64,000 nt of DNA from Psychrobacter sanguinis (GCF_020736705.1 NZ_CP085990.1:1798001-1862000), one strand, 5' to 3'; counted from the stretch's first letter, positions 49,045 to 57,932 are shown. Notes: generated by a model not told the origin, from the sequence alone. A program made the numbers and translations.

Positions 49045-50229
49045 ATGAGTGAGGCAGAAATCGTAGAGGATTTTAAGAAAAGAGGTTTGAATATTCATAA
49101 GGTGCAGCCAACACCGCTAAATCGCAGGCGTTTTTTAGAGCTTACTACATTAGGTATAGGCGGCTTAGGATTACTGTATCAATCAAATAGTGCGTTAGCA
49201 GCTCAAGCCTTACCTGAAGAGAGGGCGGATAAAACCGTTCCCGTAATAGATATGAGTCATTGTAAACTGCCGACCATACCCACTCGTATATTTGCCAGCT
49301 CCAATACAGGGGTGGATGACAGTCGCAATATATTGGGCTTACAGCGTCTCACCTGTGCTGGATTTGATATTCAAAATCCAGAAGTCACGCGCCGTCAGTA
49401 TTTACGCTTTGGGGGTACCGACCAACAGCGGGCCAGTGATTTACAAAATATGGCCACTGGAGCAGTAGAGGTCCCTAAGCTATTGCTTGCAGCCCGAGGC
49501 GGATATGGTGCTATGCGACTTTTAGAATCTGTTGACTGGAAAAGTCTAGGTAGCCTTATGAAAGATAAGGGTAGTATCTTGGCAGGCTTTAGCGATATCA
49601 CTGCCATACAGTGTGCGTTACTGGCCAAAGGGAATATGTCCAGTTTGGCTGCTCCTATGCTCTATACAGAATTTGGTAAACCGCAACCGGACATAATCAG
49701 TTGCCAAGGTTTCATAGAAGCAATTACCAATCCTAGGCTCAAGATAAGTCTGGCACAGCAAAATACGTTAACCCTATCGACTCCGCTTAGCGGTGTTTTA
49801 TGGGGAGGTAATTTAAGCGTGGTTTCTGCGCTGGCAGGTAGTGCTTATATGCCTAATCCTAAGGGGGGCATTGTGTTTTTAGAAGAAGTCGGTGAGCAGC
49901 CTTACCAAGTAGAGCGTATGCTTTATAGCTTATACCTTTCAGGCGCATTCAAAAATCAACAAGCCATAGTAATTGGTGCATTTAGTGGGGCAGGAGAAGA
50001 CAGTTATGATGCCCGTTATAATTTGGCTTCGGTCATTGAGCATCTGGGGCAGGTCACAGGATTGCCTATTTATACAGGGCTACCTTTTGGTCATGTTGCC
50101 CGTAAGCAAAGCTTCCCACTAGGAGCAATGTGTCACTTAACTCCTACTGCTTCTGGTATTACCCTCGAATTTGAAGGGTATCCGACCATTGATAGCCAAC
50201 TGATATATCCTGAAGGGTTATGGCACTAG
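49045..50229 (+). CDS. Tat-exported S66 family LD-carboxypeptidase
   Basis: Peptidase S66 enzymes remove the terminal D-Ala from murein tetrapeptides during wall recycling. The core covers about 75-390, with nucleophile S183 in ILAGFSDITAIQ, E280/E281 in GIVFLEEVGEQ and H350 in YTGLPFGHVARKQ, a complete Ser-Glu-His triad. The N-terminus is unlike cytosolic LdcA: R27-R28-R29-F-L followed by a hydrophobic stretch (TTLGIGGLGLL) and ALA-AQA is a twin-arginine signal, so the mature enzyme should be periplasmic. AGAGG precedes the ATG. The residue count of 394 includes this 52-residue leader. Confidence 0.88.
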   Translation: MSEAEIVEDFKKRGLNIHKVQPTPLNRRRFLELTTLGIGGLGLLYQSNSALAAQALPEERADKTVPVIDMSHCKLPTIPTRIFASSNTGVDDSRNILGLQRLTCAGFDIQNPEVTRRQYLRFGGTDQQRASDLQNMATGAVEVPKLLLAARGGYGAMRLLESVDWKSLGSLMKDKGSILAGFSDITAIQCALLAKGNMSSLAAPMLYTEFGKPQPDIISCQGFIEAITNPRLKISLAQQNTLTLSTPLSGVLWGGNLSVVSALAGSAYMPNPKGGIVFLEEVGEQPYQVERMLYSLYLSGAFKNQQAIVIGAFSGAGEDSYDARYNLASVIEHLGQVTGLPIYTGLPFGHVARKQSFPLGAMCHLTPTASGITLEFEGYPTIDSQLIYPEGLWH

Positions 50230-50362
50230 TGTCGCAACAAGAAATCTTAACGTATTGTGCATAATACTTTACATTAAAGTACTAAAGCTGAGAGTGCATT
50301 GGGCTATCATTAATCGGACTATTATAAGAGTAAATAATTATTAGAAATTAGGAGAACAAATT

Positions 50363-51250
50363 ATGTCAAACAAAAAAGATGCAGTAGAAGTAGAAGTTGT
50401 TAAAGGCGACAAAGTTATTTATGAGAATGGTGACTTCGAAGATTTTAATGCTGAACAAAATCTAGGATCTAATACAGACGACTCTAAAAAAGACGATTCT
50501 AAACAAGACGATTCTAAAAAAGATGAATCTAAAAAAGATGAGTCTAAAGAAGATGAGTCTAAAGAAGATGAGTCTAAAGAAGATGAGTCTAAAGAAGATG
50601 AGTCTAAAGAAGATGAGTCTAAAGAAGATGAGTCTAAAGAAGATGAGTCTAAAGAAGATGAGTCTAAAGAAGATGAGTCTAAAGAAGATGAGTCTAAAGA
50701 AGATGAGTCTAAAGAAGATGAGTCTAAAGAAGATGAGTCTAAAGAAGATGAGTCTAAAGAAGATGAGTCTAAATCTGATAAGCAAGAGTCAAGCAAAGAC
50801 TTATATAGCGCAGCAATATCAAATATCTATCAATGGGCTGCTAAACTAAAAGAAGAGTTTATCCCTGAGAAAGACAAGAAGTCTGAATCAAATCAAGACT
50901 CTGATTCAGAAGAAGGAACAGAAAGCGAAAAAAAATCTGATTCTAAAAAAGAAGAAGGCGCTGAAGAAGACAAGCACAGTGTGTCGATAGCCAATATCTA
51001 TCAATGGGCGGCTAAGCTAAAAGAAGACTTTGCTTCTGAAGCCTCTAGTATGACTCACGATGTTTCTGAAAAAGCTTTGGGAATTATGCTGACTAAGCTT
51101 CTTAATGCGGCAGAGACAGAATTAAAGGCTTTTGATAAGAAAGTAGAAGACTCAGAAGAACCTGTTGATAATGCCGAAGAAGAACGCAATAAAATTAATG
51201 CTAAAAAAGAGAAGTATCAGGGCATGATTGATCTGTTGCAAGGTGAATAA
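50363..51250 (+). CDS. acidic KEDES-repeat protein of unknown function
   Basis: I do not recognise this 295-residue protein. Residues 1-35 are acidic; about 36-61 hold imperfect DDSKK/DESKK units; 62-136 are 15 perfect KEDES units; then come two copies of a helix, AAISNIYQWAAKLKEEF and VSIANIYQWAAKLKEDF, separated by a second disordered acidic stretch (about 170-210). A helical C-terminus (ALGIMLTKLLNAAETEL, KKEKYQGMIDLL) closes it. There is no signal peptide or membrane segment, so it is cytosolic or released in another way. AGGAG lies in front of the ATG. Composition (K, E, D, S) resembles hydrophilins or other disordered stress proteins, but this is only an impression. A terminator follows at 51299. 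Confidence 0.8.
   Translation: MSNKKDAVEVEVVKGDKVIYENGDFEDFNAEQNLGSNTDDSKKDDSKQDDSKKDESKKDESKEDESKEDESKEDESKEDESKEDESKEDESKEDESKEDESKEDESKEDESKEDESKEDESKEDESKEDESKEDESKSDKQESSKDLYSAAISNIYQWAAKLKEEFIPEKDKKSESNQDSDSEEGTESEKKSDSKKEEGAEEDKHSVSIANIYQWAAKLKEDFASEASSMTHDVSEKALGIMLTKLLNAAETELKAFDKKVEDSEEPVDNAEEERNKINAKKEKYQGMIDLLQGE
50546..50770. repeat. 15-bp coding tandem repeat, 15 perfect copies
   Basis: AAAGAAGATGAGTCT repeated 15 times without a single base change, encoding KEDES. Less regular units precede it from about 50479. The unit is a multiple of three, so copy-number change alters protein length without a frameshift. Confidence 0.97.
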
Positions 51251-52484
51251 TACTCTATTTAGTTTAATTGAATAGCGTATAAAATAAAAATATAGACGAG
51301 CTCAAGATGATTTTTTTAGGTTGTCTTGGGCTTTTTTATTTAAGATAGCTTACTAATTACTCATTCAGTTGCGCTAGATTTGATCACTATTTGATGATTC
51401 ATAATTTCTCTATTTCATTATGTAATCAAGGCAGGTAGCAAAGGATATTTAAGATTAAACATTGTTAAGACAAATCCTACGTTGGCTAGAGCCTGCCCAT
51501 GAAACAAATAATAATAAATTGTTTTAAAAGATGACAACTCTAAAAGAATATGACTTTAAAACTGTATTAGTAGAAGAAGTTTTTTTAGTCGATATCGATA
51601 TAAAGCATGTTATTCATCATGTATTATTCGCAGTTCCTACCTATTTAAATTATATAAAGCAATACTCCAATAGGCTTATATCCCTTGTTTTATTCGGTAT
51701 TGACCCAATATATATATTATGGTAGTTGTATAATTATTACTGCTTACTTCGAGTATCGATAAGCTAAATTGAACTAAATCCTAATAATGTTTGGAAAATG
51801 TGTTTATTTAAGGGTTTTTAATTTAGCAACACCTAACGTATGAATAATTTTTCTGTTAGTAGAATTTTTTTTCATAGGTTCGTAGTTGATAAACTGAGAA
51901 TAAGCGAGCATAATTTAATCAAGCCCAGATGAATAGTAGGCTACAGTGGTTTTGTTTTTATTGTGGTTCGGATAAAAATAGCCTAATTTTACATGGAGTT
52001 AAACAAAGTTTTTAGTAATTTTTTATACAGTAAGTAATTAATTTTAAATAGTTTTTTAGTTTTAATGAATTTTTTTACTTGTCTAAACATAAGAAATACT
52101 AAAATAACTTGCAATTAGTTTCTTTTAGTATATAATACGTCGCTATCAAGGCCATATGTCATTTCTGACTTACGCTATTCTAAATTAGCATTAATTGGTT
52201 ATGATAGTGATATGGTTAACACAACCTTTCTTTGAACACCTTTTGTCACAACGCTTTCTCAACATTTAATGGAATAAAGAATTAGCTGAATGCATTTATA
52301 TGTAGGATTTTTTGACCCTATAAGTATCTGTATATAGCTAATTTTGGTGCTTTATGGACATTGGGTAAAGGTAAGCTAGGTTTTTTTAGTCGGAGTGTTA
52401 GTTTAAAAAAATCGTTTTATGTTTATTTACCTTAATAAAAGCAAAAACATAAAACAGAAACATTTTTCTTTTAATGGAATCCTT
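51251..52484. other. 1.2-kb AT-rich region upstream of the fimbrial cluster
   Basis: No supported gene. A 64-codon frame at 51531-51725 has no good ribosome binding site. A set of nested complementary segments (GGCAGG/CCTGCC, TAGC/GCTA, GGAT/ATCC) at 51430-51497 could fold as one RNA. Long T and A runs at about 52020-52090 would suit binding by an H-NS-type silencer. The pilin promoter must be near the right end. The length and base composition are typical for the control region of a fimbrial operon. Confidence 0.45.
51299..51338 (+). terminator. probable terminator of the KEDES-repeat gene
   Basis: AGCTCAAGA, loop of about 16 bases with its own T run, TCTTGGGCT and then TTTTT. The stem has one G-T pair and a long loop. 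Confidence 0.65.
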
Positions 52485-53006
52485 ATGAAAAAAATCATTT
52501 TAGCTACTTCTGCAATTATCCTAGGTTCAGCTGCTGCACATGCAGCCGACGGTACTGTTACTATCACAGGTAAAATCACTGATAAAACTTGTAGTATAGA
52601 TGCTAAGTCTAAAGACTTAACGGTAGCACTACCTACGGTGTCTGTTACTTCGTTAGCAGCATCAGGTCAAACTGCAGGTCGTACTCCATTTACTATTAAC
52701 CTAACCGGCTGTTCAGAAGGTAAAGTAGCTACTTATTTTGAGCCAGGTGATACTGTAGATTTTAGTTCAGGCCGTTTAAACACTACTGGTGGTGCTACAA
52801 ACGTACAGGTTCAACTACTAGGCGATAACAACCAAGTTATTCCAGTACTTGCAAAAACAGCAGGTACTCAACTTAATTCACAAGAAGTTAGCGTTTCAGC
52901 TGGTGGCTCAGCCGCTCTAAATTATTATGCTGAGTACTATGCTAAAGATAAAACAACAGCCGGTGACGTAAAGACTTCTGTTAAGTACACGATTGTTTAC
53001 CCATAG
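52485..53006 (+). CDS. major fimbrial subunit (type 1 family pilin)
   Basis: This is the structural pilin of a chaperone-usher fimbria. From the ATG at 52485 it has 173 residues; a frame of 22 more codons upstream is less likely because the signal peptide (MKKIILATSAIILGSAAAHA) begins here with GGA upstream. The mature chain starts ADGTVTITGKITDKTCSID and contains the disulfide pair C36-C76 (in LTGCSEG). The C-terminal TSVKYTIVYP carries the alternating hydrophobic donor strand with the penultimate aromatic residue that the chaperone binds. It is first in the cluster pilin-chaperone-usher-adhesin. Confidence 0.92.
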   Translation: MKKIILATSAIILGSAAAHAADGTVTITGKITDKTCSIDAKSKDLTVALPTVSVTSLAASGQTAGRTPFTINLTGCSEGKVATYFEPGDTVDFSSGRLNTTGGATNVQVQLLGDNNQVIPVLAKTAGTQLNSQEVSVSAGGSAALNYYAEYYAKDKTTAGDVKTSVKYTIVYP

Positions 53007-53113
53007 TCACTACTTTAGTCACTAAAAAGTTAATCATGTTGTAAGACTAAATGAGCTAAGGTAAGTAATTACCTTAGCTTTTATATTTTAAATTACAGAA
53101 GGGATACAACATC

Positions 53114-53863
53114 ATGCTATTAAATCGCAAACTATTAAACCGCAAAATGTGTAGAACCGCTCTAATGGCATTAATGTTGCCTTTTACTGCCGCTAATGCC
53201 GATGTGGTAATCCATGGTACTCGCATTGTGTACCCTTCTGATGCCCGTGAAATAACCATTAATGTGACTAATGAAGGCACAAGTCCAGCCTTGGTACAAG
53301 CTTGGATCGATGAAGGGAATGCTAAAATTACTCCCGACCAATCCAAATCACCATTTGTTATTACCCCTCCTATAACTCGTGTTGAGCCGGGTAAAGGCCA
53401 ATCATTACGAGTCAGTGCTTTGCCTGGGGTTGATGCGCTTAGCAAAACTCAAGAAAGCTTGTTTTGGTTGAATGTGTTAGATATTCCTCCCAAACCTACT
53501 ACAAAAAATGCCGATAGTGGCTCAAATAACTTTTTGCAGTTGGCGATCCGATCACGTCTTAAGTTCTTTTATCGTCCAGCGGGTCTTAAAGGGGATAGCT
53601 TGTCTGCTTCTAAACAATTACAGTGGTCAGTTCAAGGCAATACCTTGACCATTAAAAACCCGACCCCTTATCATGTTACTATCACCTCTATTGTGCAAAA
53701 ACCCTTAGGAGCTACAGCCGATAAGGAAGAGGTATTGACCGATGGGATGATGTTATTACCATTTTCTGAGCAAAAAATTAACATTAAAAATCCCAATATT
53801 AAAGGCATGACTTTTACCACCATCAATGATTATGGCGGCCGAGTACAGCAGGTAGTTGAATAA
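53114..53863 (+). CDS. periplasmic fimbrial chaperone (PapD/FimC family)
   Basis: The chaperone caps pilin subunits in the periplasm by donor-strand complementation. It has 249 residues, with a signal peptide ending near ANA29. The N-terminal Ig domain starts DVVIHGTRIVYPSDAREI (with the conserved R) and contains LVQAWID, the PFVITPPITRVEPGKGQSLRV stretch and SLFWLNVLDIPP, all classic PapD features. The C-terminal domain starts near 150 with LQLAIRSRLKFFYRP, whose basic residue anchors the pilin C-terminus. It stands 107 bases behind the pilin and 66 before the usher. Confidence 0.95.
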   Translation: MLLNRKLLNRKMCRTALMALMLPFTAANADVVIHGTRIVYPSDAREITINVTNEGTSPALVQAWIDEGNAKITPDQSKSPFVITPPITRVEPGKGQSLRVSALPGVDALSKTQESLFWLNVLDIPPKPTTKNADSGSNNFLQLAIRSRLKFFYRPAGLKGDSLSASKQLQWSVQGNTLTIKNPTPYHVTITSIVQKPLGATADKEEVLTDGMMLLPFSEQKINIKNPNIKGMTFTTINDYGGRVQQVVE

Positions 53864-53929
53864 AGGGTTGTTTGGCCCCTTTGACTATTTTTAATCATAC
53901 GTATTTAAATCATACGTGAAGGATGTGGG

Positions 53930-56503
53930 GTGACTGCAACTATGATGGATAAGGTAACAATAATAAAAACGCCTATAAAACATACGTTTAGCTATTCACT
54001 ATTATGTGGTGTAGTGACTTTAAGCCTTTCGGGTTTGGCAGTGGCTGATGAGACTGCCGGAAATGAGAGTGCTGGGGTGATATCTGCAGATTTTGATTCA
54101 GATTTTTTGATTGGTGATGCCAAAAAAATTGACATCACCAAGTTTGCTAATGGTAATCCTATTTTGCCAGGTGAATATAGTTTGGATGTTTATATTAATG
54201 GCGCTTGGTTTGGCAAACAGCGCTTGGTGTTTAAACCCACTCCAGATGACAAAAGCTCATTTACCTGCTTTACGCCCAAACAGCTGCTTGAGTTCGGTAT
54301 TAAAGCTGAACTGATTAAACAAAAAGCCAAAGACTCTGCCAACAGTTGTTTGCCACTTGGGCAGTGGGTAGACGAGGCATTCTATAATTTCGATATGTCA
54401 AGTTTAAAGCTTGAGGTATCTATTCCTCAAGTTGCTATGCAGAATAATGCCCGAGGTTATGTCGATCCTAGTATTTGGGATAGGGGTATTAATGCTGGCT
54501 TTGCCTCTTATAACGCCAGTGCCTACAAAACCTTTGATAAAGTTCGCAATCAAGAAGATACTAATGCCTTTGTCTCGCTCAATGCTGGGCTCAACTTGGC
54601 GAGTTGGCAGCTGCGTCATAATGGTCAGTGGACATGGTCAGATAATGAAAACAGTAAGTCTGAATACACTGCGGTAAATACCTATTTACAGCGTGCTTTT
54701 CCTGAGCAGCGTGGCGTACTCACCTTGGGCGATAGCTTTAGTCAAGGGGATATATTTGATACTTTTGGTTACCGTGGCGTAGCTTTTGCCAGTGATGATC
54801 GTATGTTGCCCAGTAGCTTGAGTGGTTATGCGCCACGCATTCGTGGTAATGCGAAGACCAATGCTAAGGTAGAGGTTCGCCAGCAAGGTCAGCTTATCTA
54901 TCAAACTAACGTATCAGCGGGTAGCTTTGAGATTAATGATTTGTATCCCACAGGCTTTGGTGGACAGCTAGAAGTTTCTGTTATTGAAGCCGATGGTGAA
55001 GTACAGAAATTCTCTCTTCCTTACAGCTCAGTGGCTCAAATGCTACGCCCTGGCTTAAGTCGCTATGCGGTGGTAGCGGGTAATTATCGAAATAAAGAAA
55101 TTGATAAAGATCCTTTAATTTTGCAGGGCCAATATCAGCGCGGTATTAATAATTTTATTACCGCCTATGGAGGTGCACAGGCCTCTGAAGACTATAAATC
55201 GGTGACTTTGGGTAGCGCTTTTGCTACTCGATTGGGTGCAGTGGCTATGGATGTAACTCACTCAGATACGGATTTTAAAAACCGGGACTCAGAGACCGGA
55301 CAAAGTTATCGTATCAGTTATAGCAAGCTTATTAGCCCGACCAATACCAATGTAACTTTGGCCGCTTATCGTTATTCAACACAAGGCTTTTACCGTTTGT
55401 CAGATGCTTTTAGAGCACAAAAGCAAGATGAAGAGGGCATTGGCTCATTGTATATTGGCAAGCAGCGTAGTGAGTTTCAGGTGACCTTGAACCAAGGATT
55501 ACCTAATGATTGGGGTAACTTGTATTTGACCGGTGCTTGGGTAGACTATTGGGATAAGCAAGAAGATACTAAACAGTATCAGTTTGGTTATAACAACACT
55601 TACAAAGGTGTAAGCTATGGCTTATCTGCCAATAAACGGGTAGTAGAAAATGCTAACTCAGGCAGAGTTATTGACGATACTGAATATATGTTGACCTTAT
55701 CACTGCCACTATCGATCAAACGTAAGGCAGTCACTCTCAACACATACGCTACTCAGGACAACATTACAGTCGGCGTTAATGGCTCACTTGGCAACAGAGT
55801 TAGCTATGGTGCTACTTTATCTACTGACTATGGCGAAAACCCAAGTTTAAATACCAATGCTCAGTATCGTAGTAACTATACTACTTTAGGTGGCACTTAC
55901 TCTGTGGCAGATGGCTATCAACAACTGGGTCTGTCTGCTGGAGGTAACATAGTGGTACACCCAAGCGGCGTGGTATTCGGTCCTGATCAGGGGCGCACTA
56001 TGGTGTTGGTTCATGCCCCAGGTGCTGAAGGTGCTAGAGTTAATAGTATCGATGGGATTACCGTTAATAAATCAGGATATGCAGTCATTCCTTACGTTAG
56101 TCCTTATCGCATTAATGATGTATCATTAGATACCGTAGGCATTTCCGATGATGTAGAGCTTGAAGGGGCAAGTCAACGTGTTGTTCCATATGAAGGCTCG
56201 GTAACTAAGTTGGATTTTTCAACCAAAGTAGGAAAGGCGATATACATCAATACTGTTGATGACAAAGGTAATACTCTGCCTTTTGGCGCAGACGTTATAG
56301 ATTCAAATAATGAACGTATTGGTATAGTTGCTCAAGGAAGCTTGGTATACTTACGGACGCCAAAGTTATCCGATACTATCACCGTTAAATGGGGTGATGA
56401 ACAAAATGAGCAGTGTCAAATGTTATATGATATAACCAATTTAGCCAAAGATAAAACCCAACAAATGATTACCCTAGAAGAAGGGGTCTGTCATGGGCTT
56501 TAA
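53930..56503 (+). CDS. outer-membrane fimbrial usher
   Basis: The usher is the outer-membrane pore that assembles and exports the fimbria. It has 857 residues. The signal sequence reads SLLCGVVTLSLSGLAVA. Next come the N-terminal chaperone-binding domain (SADFDSDFLIGDAKKIDITKF, PGEYSLDVYINGAWF) and a 24-strand barrel with a plug domain (about 230-330; FGYRGVAFASDDRMLPSSL). Two C-terminal domains follow (about 680-857; VLVHAPGAEGARVN, PYVSPYRINDVSLD) with a final Cys pair. The start is GTG at 53930 with GAAGGA seven bases upstream; ATG at 53942 is an alternative. Its end overlaps the adhesin gene by 11 bases. Confidence 0.95.
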   Translation: MTATMMDKVTIIKTPIKHTFSYSLLCGVVTLSLSGLAVADETAGNESAGVISADFDSDFLIGDAKKIDITKFANGNPILPGEYSLDVYINGAWFGKQRLVFKPTPDDKSSFTCFTPKQLLEFGIKAELIKQKAKDSANSCLPLGQWVDEAFYNFDMSSLKLEVSIPQVAMQNNARGYVDPSIWDRGINAGFASYNASAYKTFDKVRNQEDTNAFVSLNAGLNLASWQLRHNGQWTWSDNENSKSEYTAVNTYLQRAFPEQRGVLTLGDSFSQGDIFDTFGYRGVAFASDDRMLPSSLSGYAPRIRGNAKTNAKVEVRQQGQLIYQTNVSAGSFEINDLYPTGFGGQLEVSVIEADGEVQKFSLPYSSVAQMLRPGLSRYAVVAGNYRNKEIDKDPLILQGQYQRGINNFITAYGGAQASEDYKSVTLGSAFATRLGAVAMDVTHSDTDFKNRDSETGQSYRISYSKLISPTNTNVTLAAYRYSTQGFYRLSDAFRAQKQDEEGIGSLYIGKQRSEFQVTLNQGLPNDWGNLYLTGAWVDYWDKQEDTKQYQFGYNNTYKGVSYGLSANKRVVENANSGRVIDDTEYMLTLSLPLSIKRKAVTLNTYATQDNITVGVNGSLGNRVSYGATLSTDYGENPSLNTNAQYRSNYTTLGGTYSVADGYQQLGLSAGGNIVVHPSGVVFGPDQGRTMVLVHAPGAEGARVNSIDGITVNKSGYAVIPYVSPYRINDVSLDTVGISDDVELEGASQRVVPYEGSVTKLDFSTKVGKAIYINTVDDKGNTLPFGADVIDSNNERIGIVAQGSLVYLRTPKLSDTITVKWGDEQNEQCQMLYDITNLAKDKTQQMITLEEGVCHGL

Positions 56504-57503
56504 GCAATACTTTTTAATGTCTGCTGTGCTTATGGGCTGTAGCCTTGGGGCAACGCAGGCCCAAGCAGGTTGTAGTTTCACTTGGGGCTTCAGTACGGTT
56601 AATATTAATATGGCTATTGGTAAAATAGTTGCTAAGCCGACTGACCCAGTGGGTAAGATTTTATATACCAAACGCGTTAATATTCCCGCTAACCCTAACT
56701 CAAGAATTTATTGCGATAGAGATACTCCAGTACAGGCTGTGATTCTAAATAATCAGGGGCTTGCAATGCAGGATAGTGTATATAAGACCAACGTACCAGG
56801 TATTGGGATTCGCTTATATCGAGAACTAGAAGATGGAGAGAATTTTTCGGGATTTTATCCCTATTCGTCAGTTTTTAAAAGAGGAGTAACATATTCTTTA
56901 GGTGCTGGATTTTTTGTTATTGAAATTGTGAAGACAGGCGAAGCCACGGGTACAGGTAGTTTAACACAGGGTCTATATAGCAGTTATTATGTTCAAGGTT
57001 ATCCTAGCTATTCTATGTTAACTAGTACGGTAACTGGTGATACCATCACTATTACTTCTTCTTCTTGCGAAATAAAAAGCAATGCCAATAAAGTGGTTCA
57101 ACTACCCACAATGAAAAATACAGACTTTAAAGGCGTAGGCTCTACCCAAGGGGAGCAGGCCTTTGACATCAATATCTTGTGTAATGGGGGTAAAAATATT
57201 CAGACCCCTGACAAAATCAGTGTCAGCTTTGACTATGAAACTGCTAATAACGACAATAGAGTTTTAAAAAATATTGCTCCTACCAATACGCAAGCAAAAG
57301 GGGTGGGCACGCAATTGGTCTCTAAGTACAATAATAGCAATAAAGTTATTGCCAAGGGTGAGCCGCTAAGCCTTGGTACGCTTAATGCCAGTCAAACACT
57401 AAGCTATACATTGCCAATGGTAGCCCGTTACTATCAAACCGATCGCGTAGTGACCGCAGGTGAGGTAAAGTCGATTGCCACAGTGACAATTGAATACGAT
57501 TAA
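56493..57503 (+). CDS. two-domain fimbrial tip adhesin
   Basis: This is the probable receptor-binding tip of the fimbria. It has 336 residues, with a signal peptide of about 25 (ending AQA before G-C27). The N-terminal half (about 26-185), rich in aromatic and small residues, is a likely lectin domain with cysteines at 27 and in RIYCDRD. The C-terminal half (about 190-336) is a pilin domain with the cysteine pair in SSSCEIKS and NILCNGG. It ends in IATVTIEYD, a donor-strand pattern. Position last in the operon and translational overlap with the usher support this. The receptor is unknown. Confidence 0.87.
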   Translation: MGFKQYFLMSAVLMGCSLGATQAQAGCSFTWGFSTVNINMAIGKIVAKPTDPVGKILYTKRVNIPANPNSRIYCDRDTPVQAVILNNQGLAMQDSVYKTNVPGIGIRLYRELEDGENFSGFYPYSSVFKRGVTYSLGAGFFVIEIVKTGEATGTGSLTQGLYSSYYVQGYPSYSMLTSTVTGDTITITSSSCEIKSNANKVVQLPTMKNTDFKGVGSTQGEQAFDINILCNGGKNIQTPDKISVSFDYETANNDNRVLKNIAPTNTQAKGVGTQLVSKYNNSNKVIAKGEPLSLGTLNASQTLSYTLPMVARYYQTDRVVTAGEVKSIATVTIEYD

Positions 57504-57560
57504 TCTAAATCAAGATTGGCGCTTGTAGTAGCGGTAGATAGCTATTTCGCGATATAAGAT

Positions 57561-57622
57561 AAAAAAGTCCCTATTTTTAAGGTTGCTGTAAATGGCAATT
57601 TTTGGAATAGGGGCTTTTTTTA
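57561..57622 (+). terminator. terminator of the fimbrial cluster
   Basis: AAAAAAGTCCCTATT and AATAGGGGCTTTTTT form a stem with one G-T pair and a long loop that itself contains TTGC/GCAA. It lies 57 bases after the adhesin stop. Confidence 0.75.
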
Positions 57623-57683
57623 ATTTGTGAAAACTTATTTAGAAAGGTGTATTTTCATAAGTAAAATAAACATACCACAAAGA

Positions 57684-57715
57684 AAAAAGGCTTCCAATTA
57701 CTTGGAAGCCTTTTT
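57684..57715. terminator. terminator of tRNA-Leu
   Basis: AAAAAGGCTTCCAA, loop TTAC, TTGGAAGCCTTTTT. A perfect 14-bp stem just behind the tRNA on the minus strand; it can also stop transcription from the fimbrial side. Confidence 0.9.
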
Positions 57716-57721
57716 AATATA

Positions 57722-57808
57722 TGGTACCCGGAGCCGGACTTGAACCGGCACGCTATTGCTAGCGAGGGATTTTAAATCCCTTGTGTCTACCAATTTCACC
57801 ACCCGGGC
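57722..57808 (-). tRNA. tRNA-Leu (anticodon TAA)
   Basis: An 87-base tRNA with encoded CCA and the long variable arm of class II tRNAs. On the minus strand it begins GCCCGGGTGGTGAAATTGG, the anticodon stem-loop is GGGATTTAAAATCCC, and the acceptor closes with CCGGGT-ACCA. Confidence 0.96.
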
Positions 57809-57862
57809 AAAACTTTTTAAACTAAGCTGCTTAGTGTTGCTAGCAACTCATTTAGTGCGCGT

Positions 57863-57890
57863 ATATTATCATAAAATTAATATTCGTCAA
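57863..57890 (-). promoter_or_regulatory. promoter of tRNA-Leu
   Basis: Minus-strand TTGACG (57885-57890) and TAATAT (57863-57868) with a 16-bp spacer. It lies between the two tRNA genes, so tRNA-Leu need not depend on read-through from tRNA-Cys. Confidence 0.65.
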
Positions 57891-57932
57891 CACTTTTTTT
57901 CTTTAACTTATTAAAAATTTTAATAAGAAATT

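Noticed and set aside
50546-50770. Possible CRISPR array
   Set aside because: The repeats are 15 bp, directly adjacent without spacers, in frame inside a gene, and no cas genes are present.
50419-50849. Three long overlapping frames rich in LDSS, FFRLI or MSLKK units
   Set aside because: They are other-frame and opposite-strand readings of the 15-bp repeat; a repeat whose unit is a multiple of three and lacks stops in any frame always gives such frames.
51531-51725. 64-codon frame MTTLKEYDF... in the gap before the fimbrial genes
   Set aside because: No clear ribosome binding site, AT-driven composition, no recognisable family; might be real but cannot be supported.
51251-52484. Invertible promoter switch (fimS-like)
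   Set aside because: No inverted repeat pair of suitable spacing and no recombinase gene was seen.
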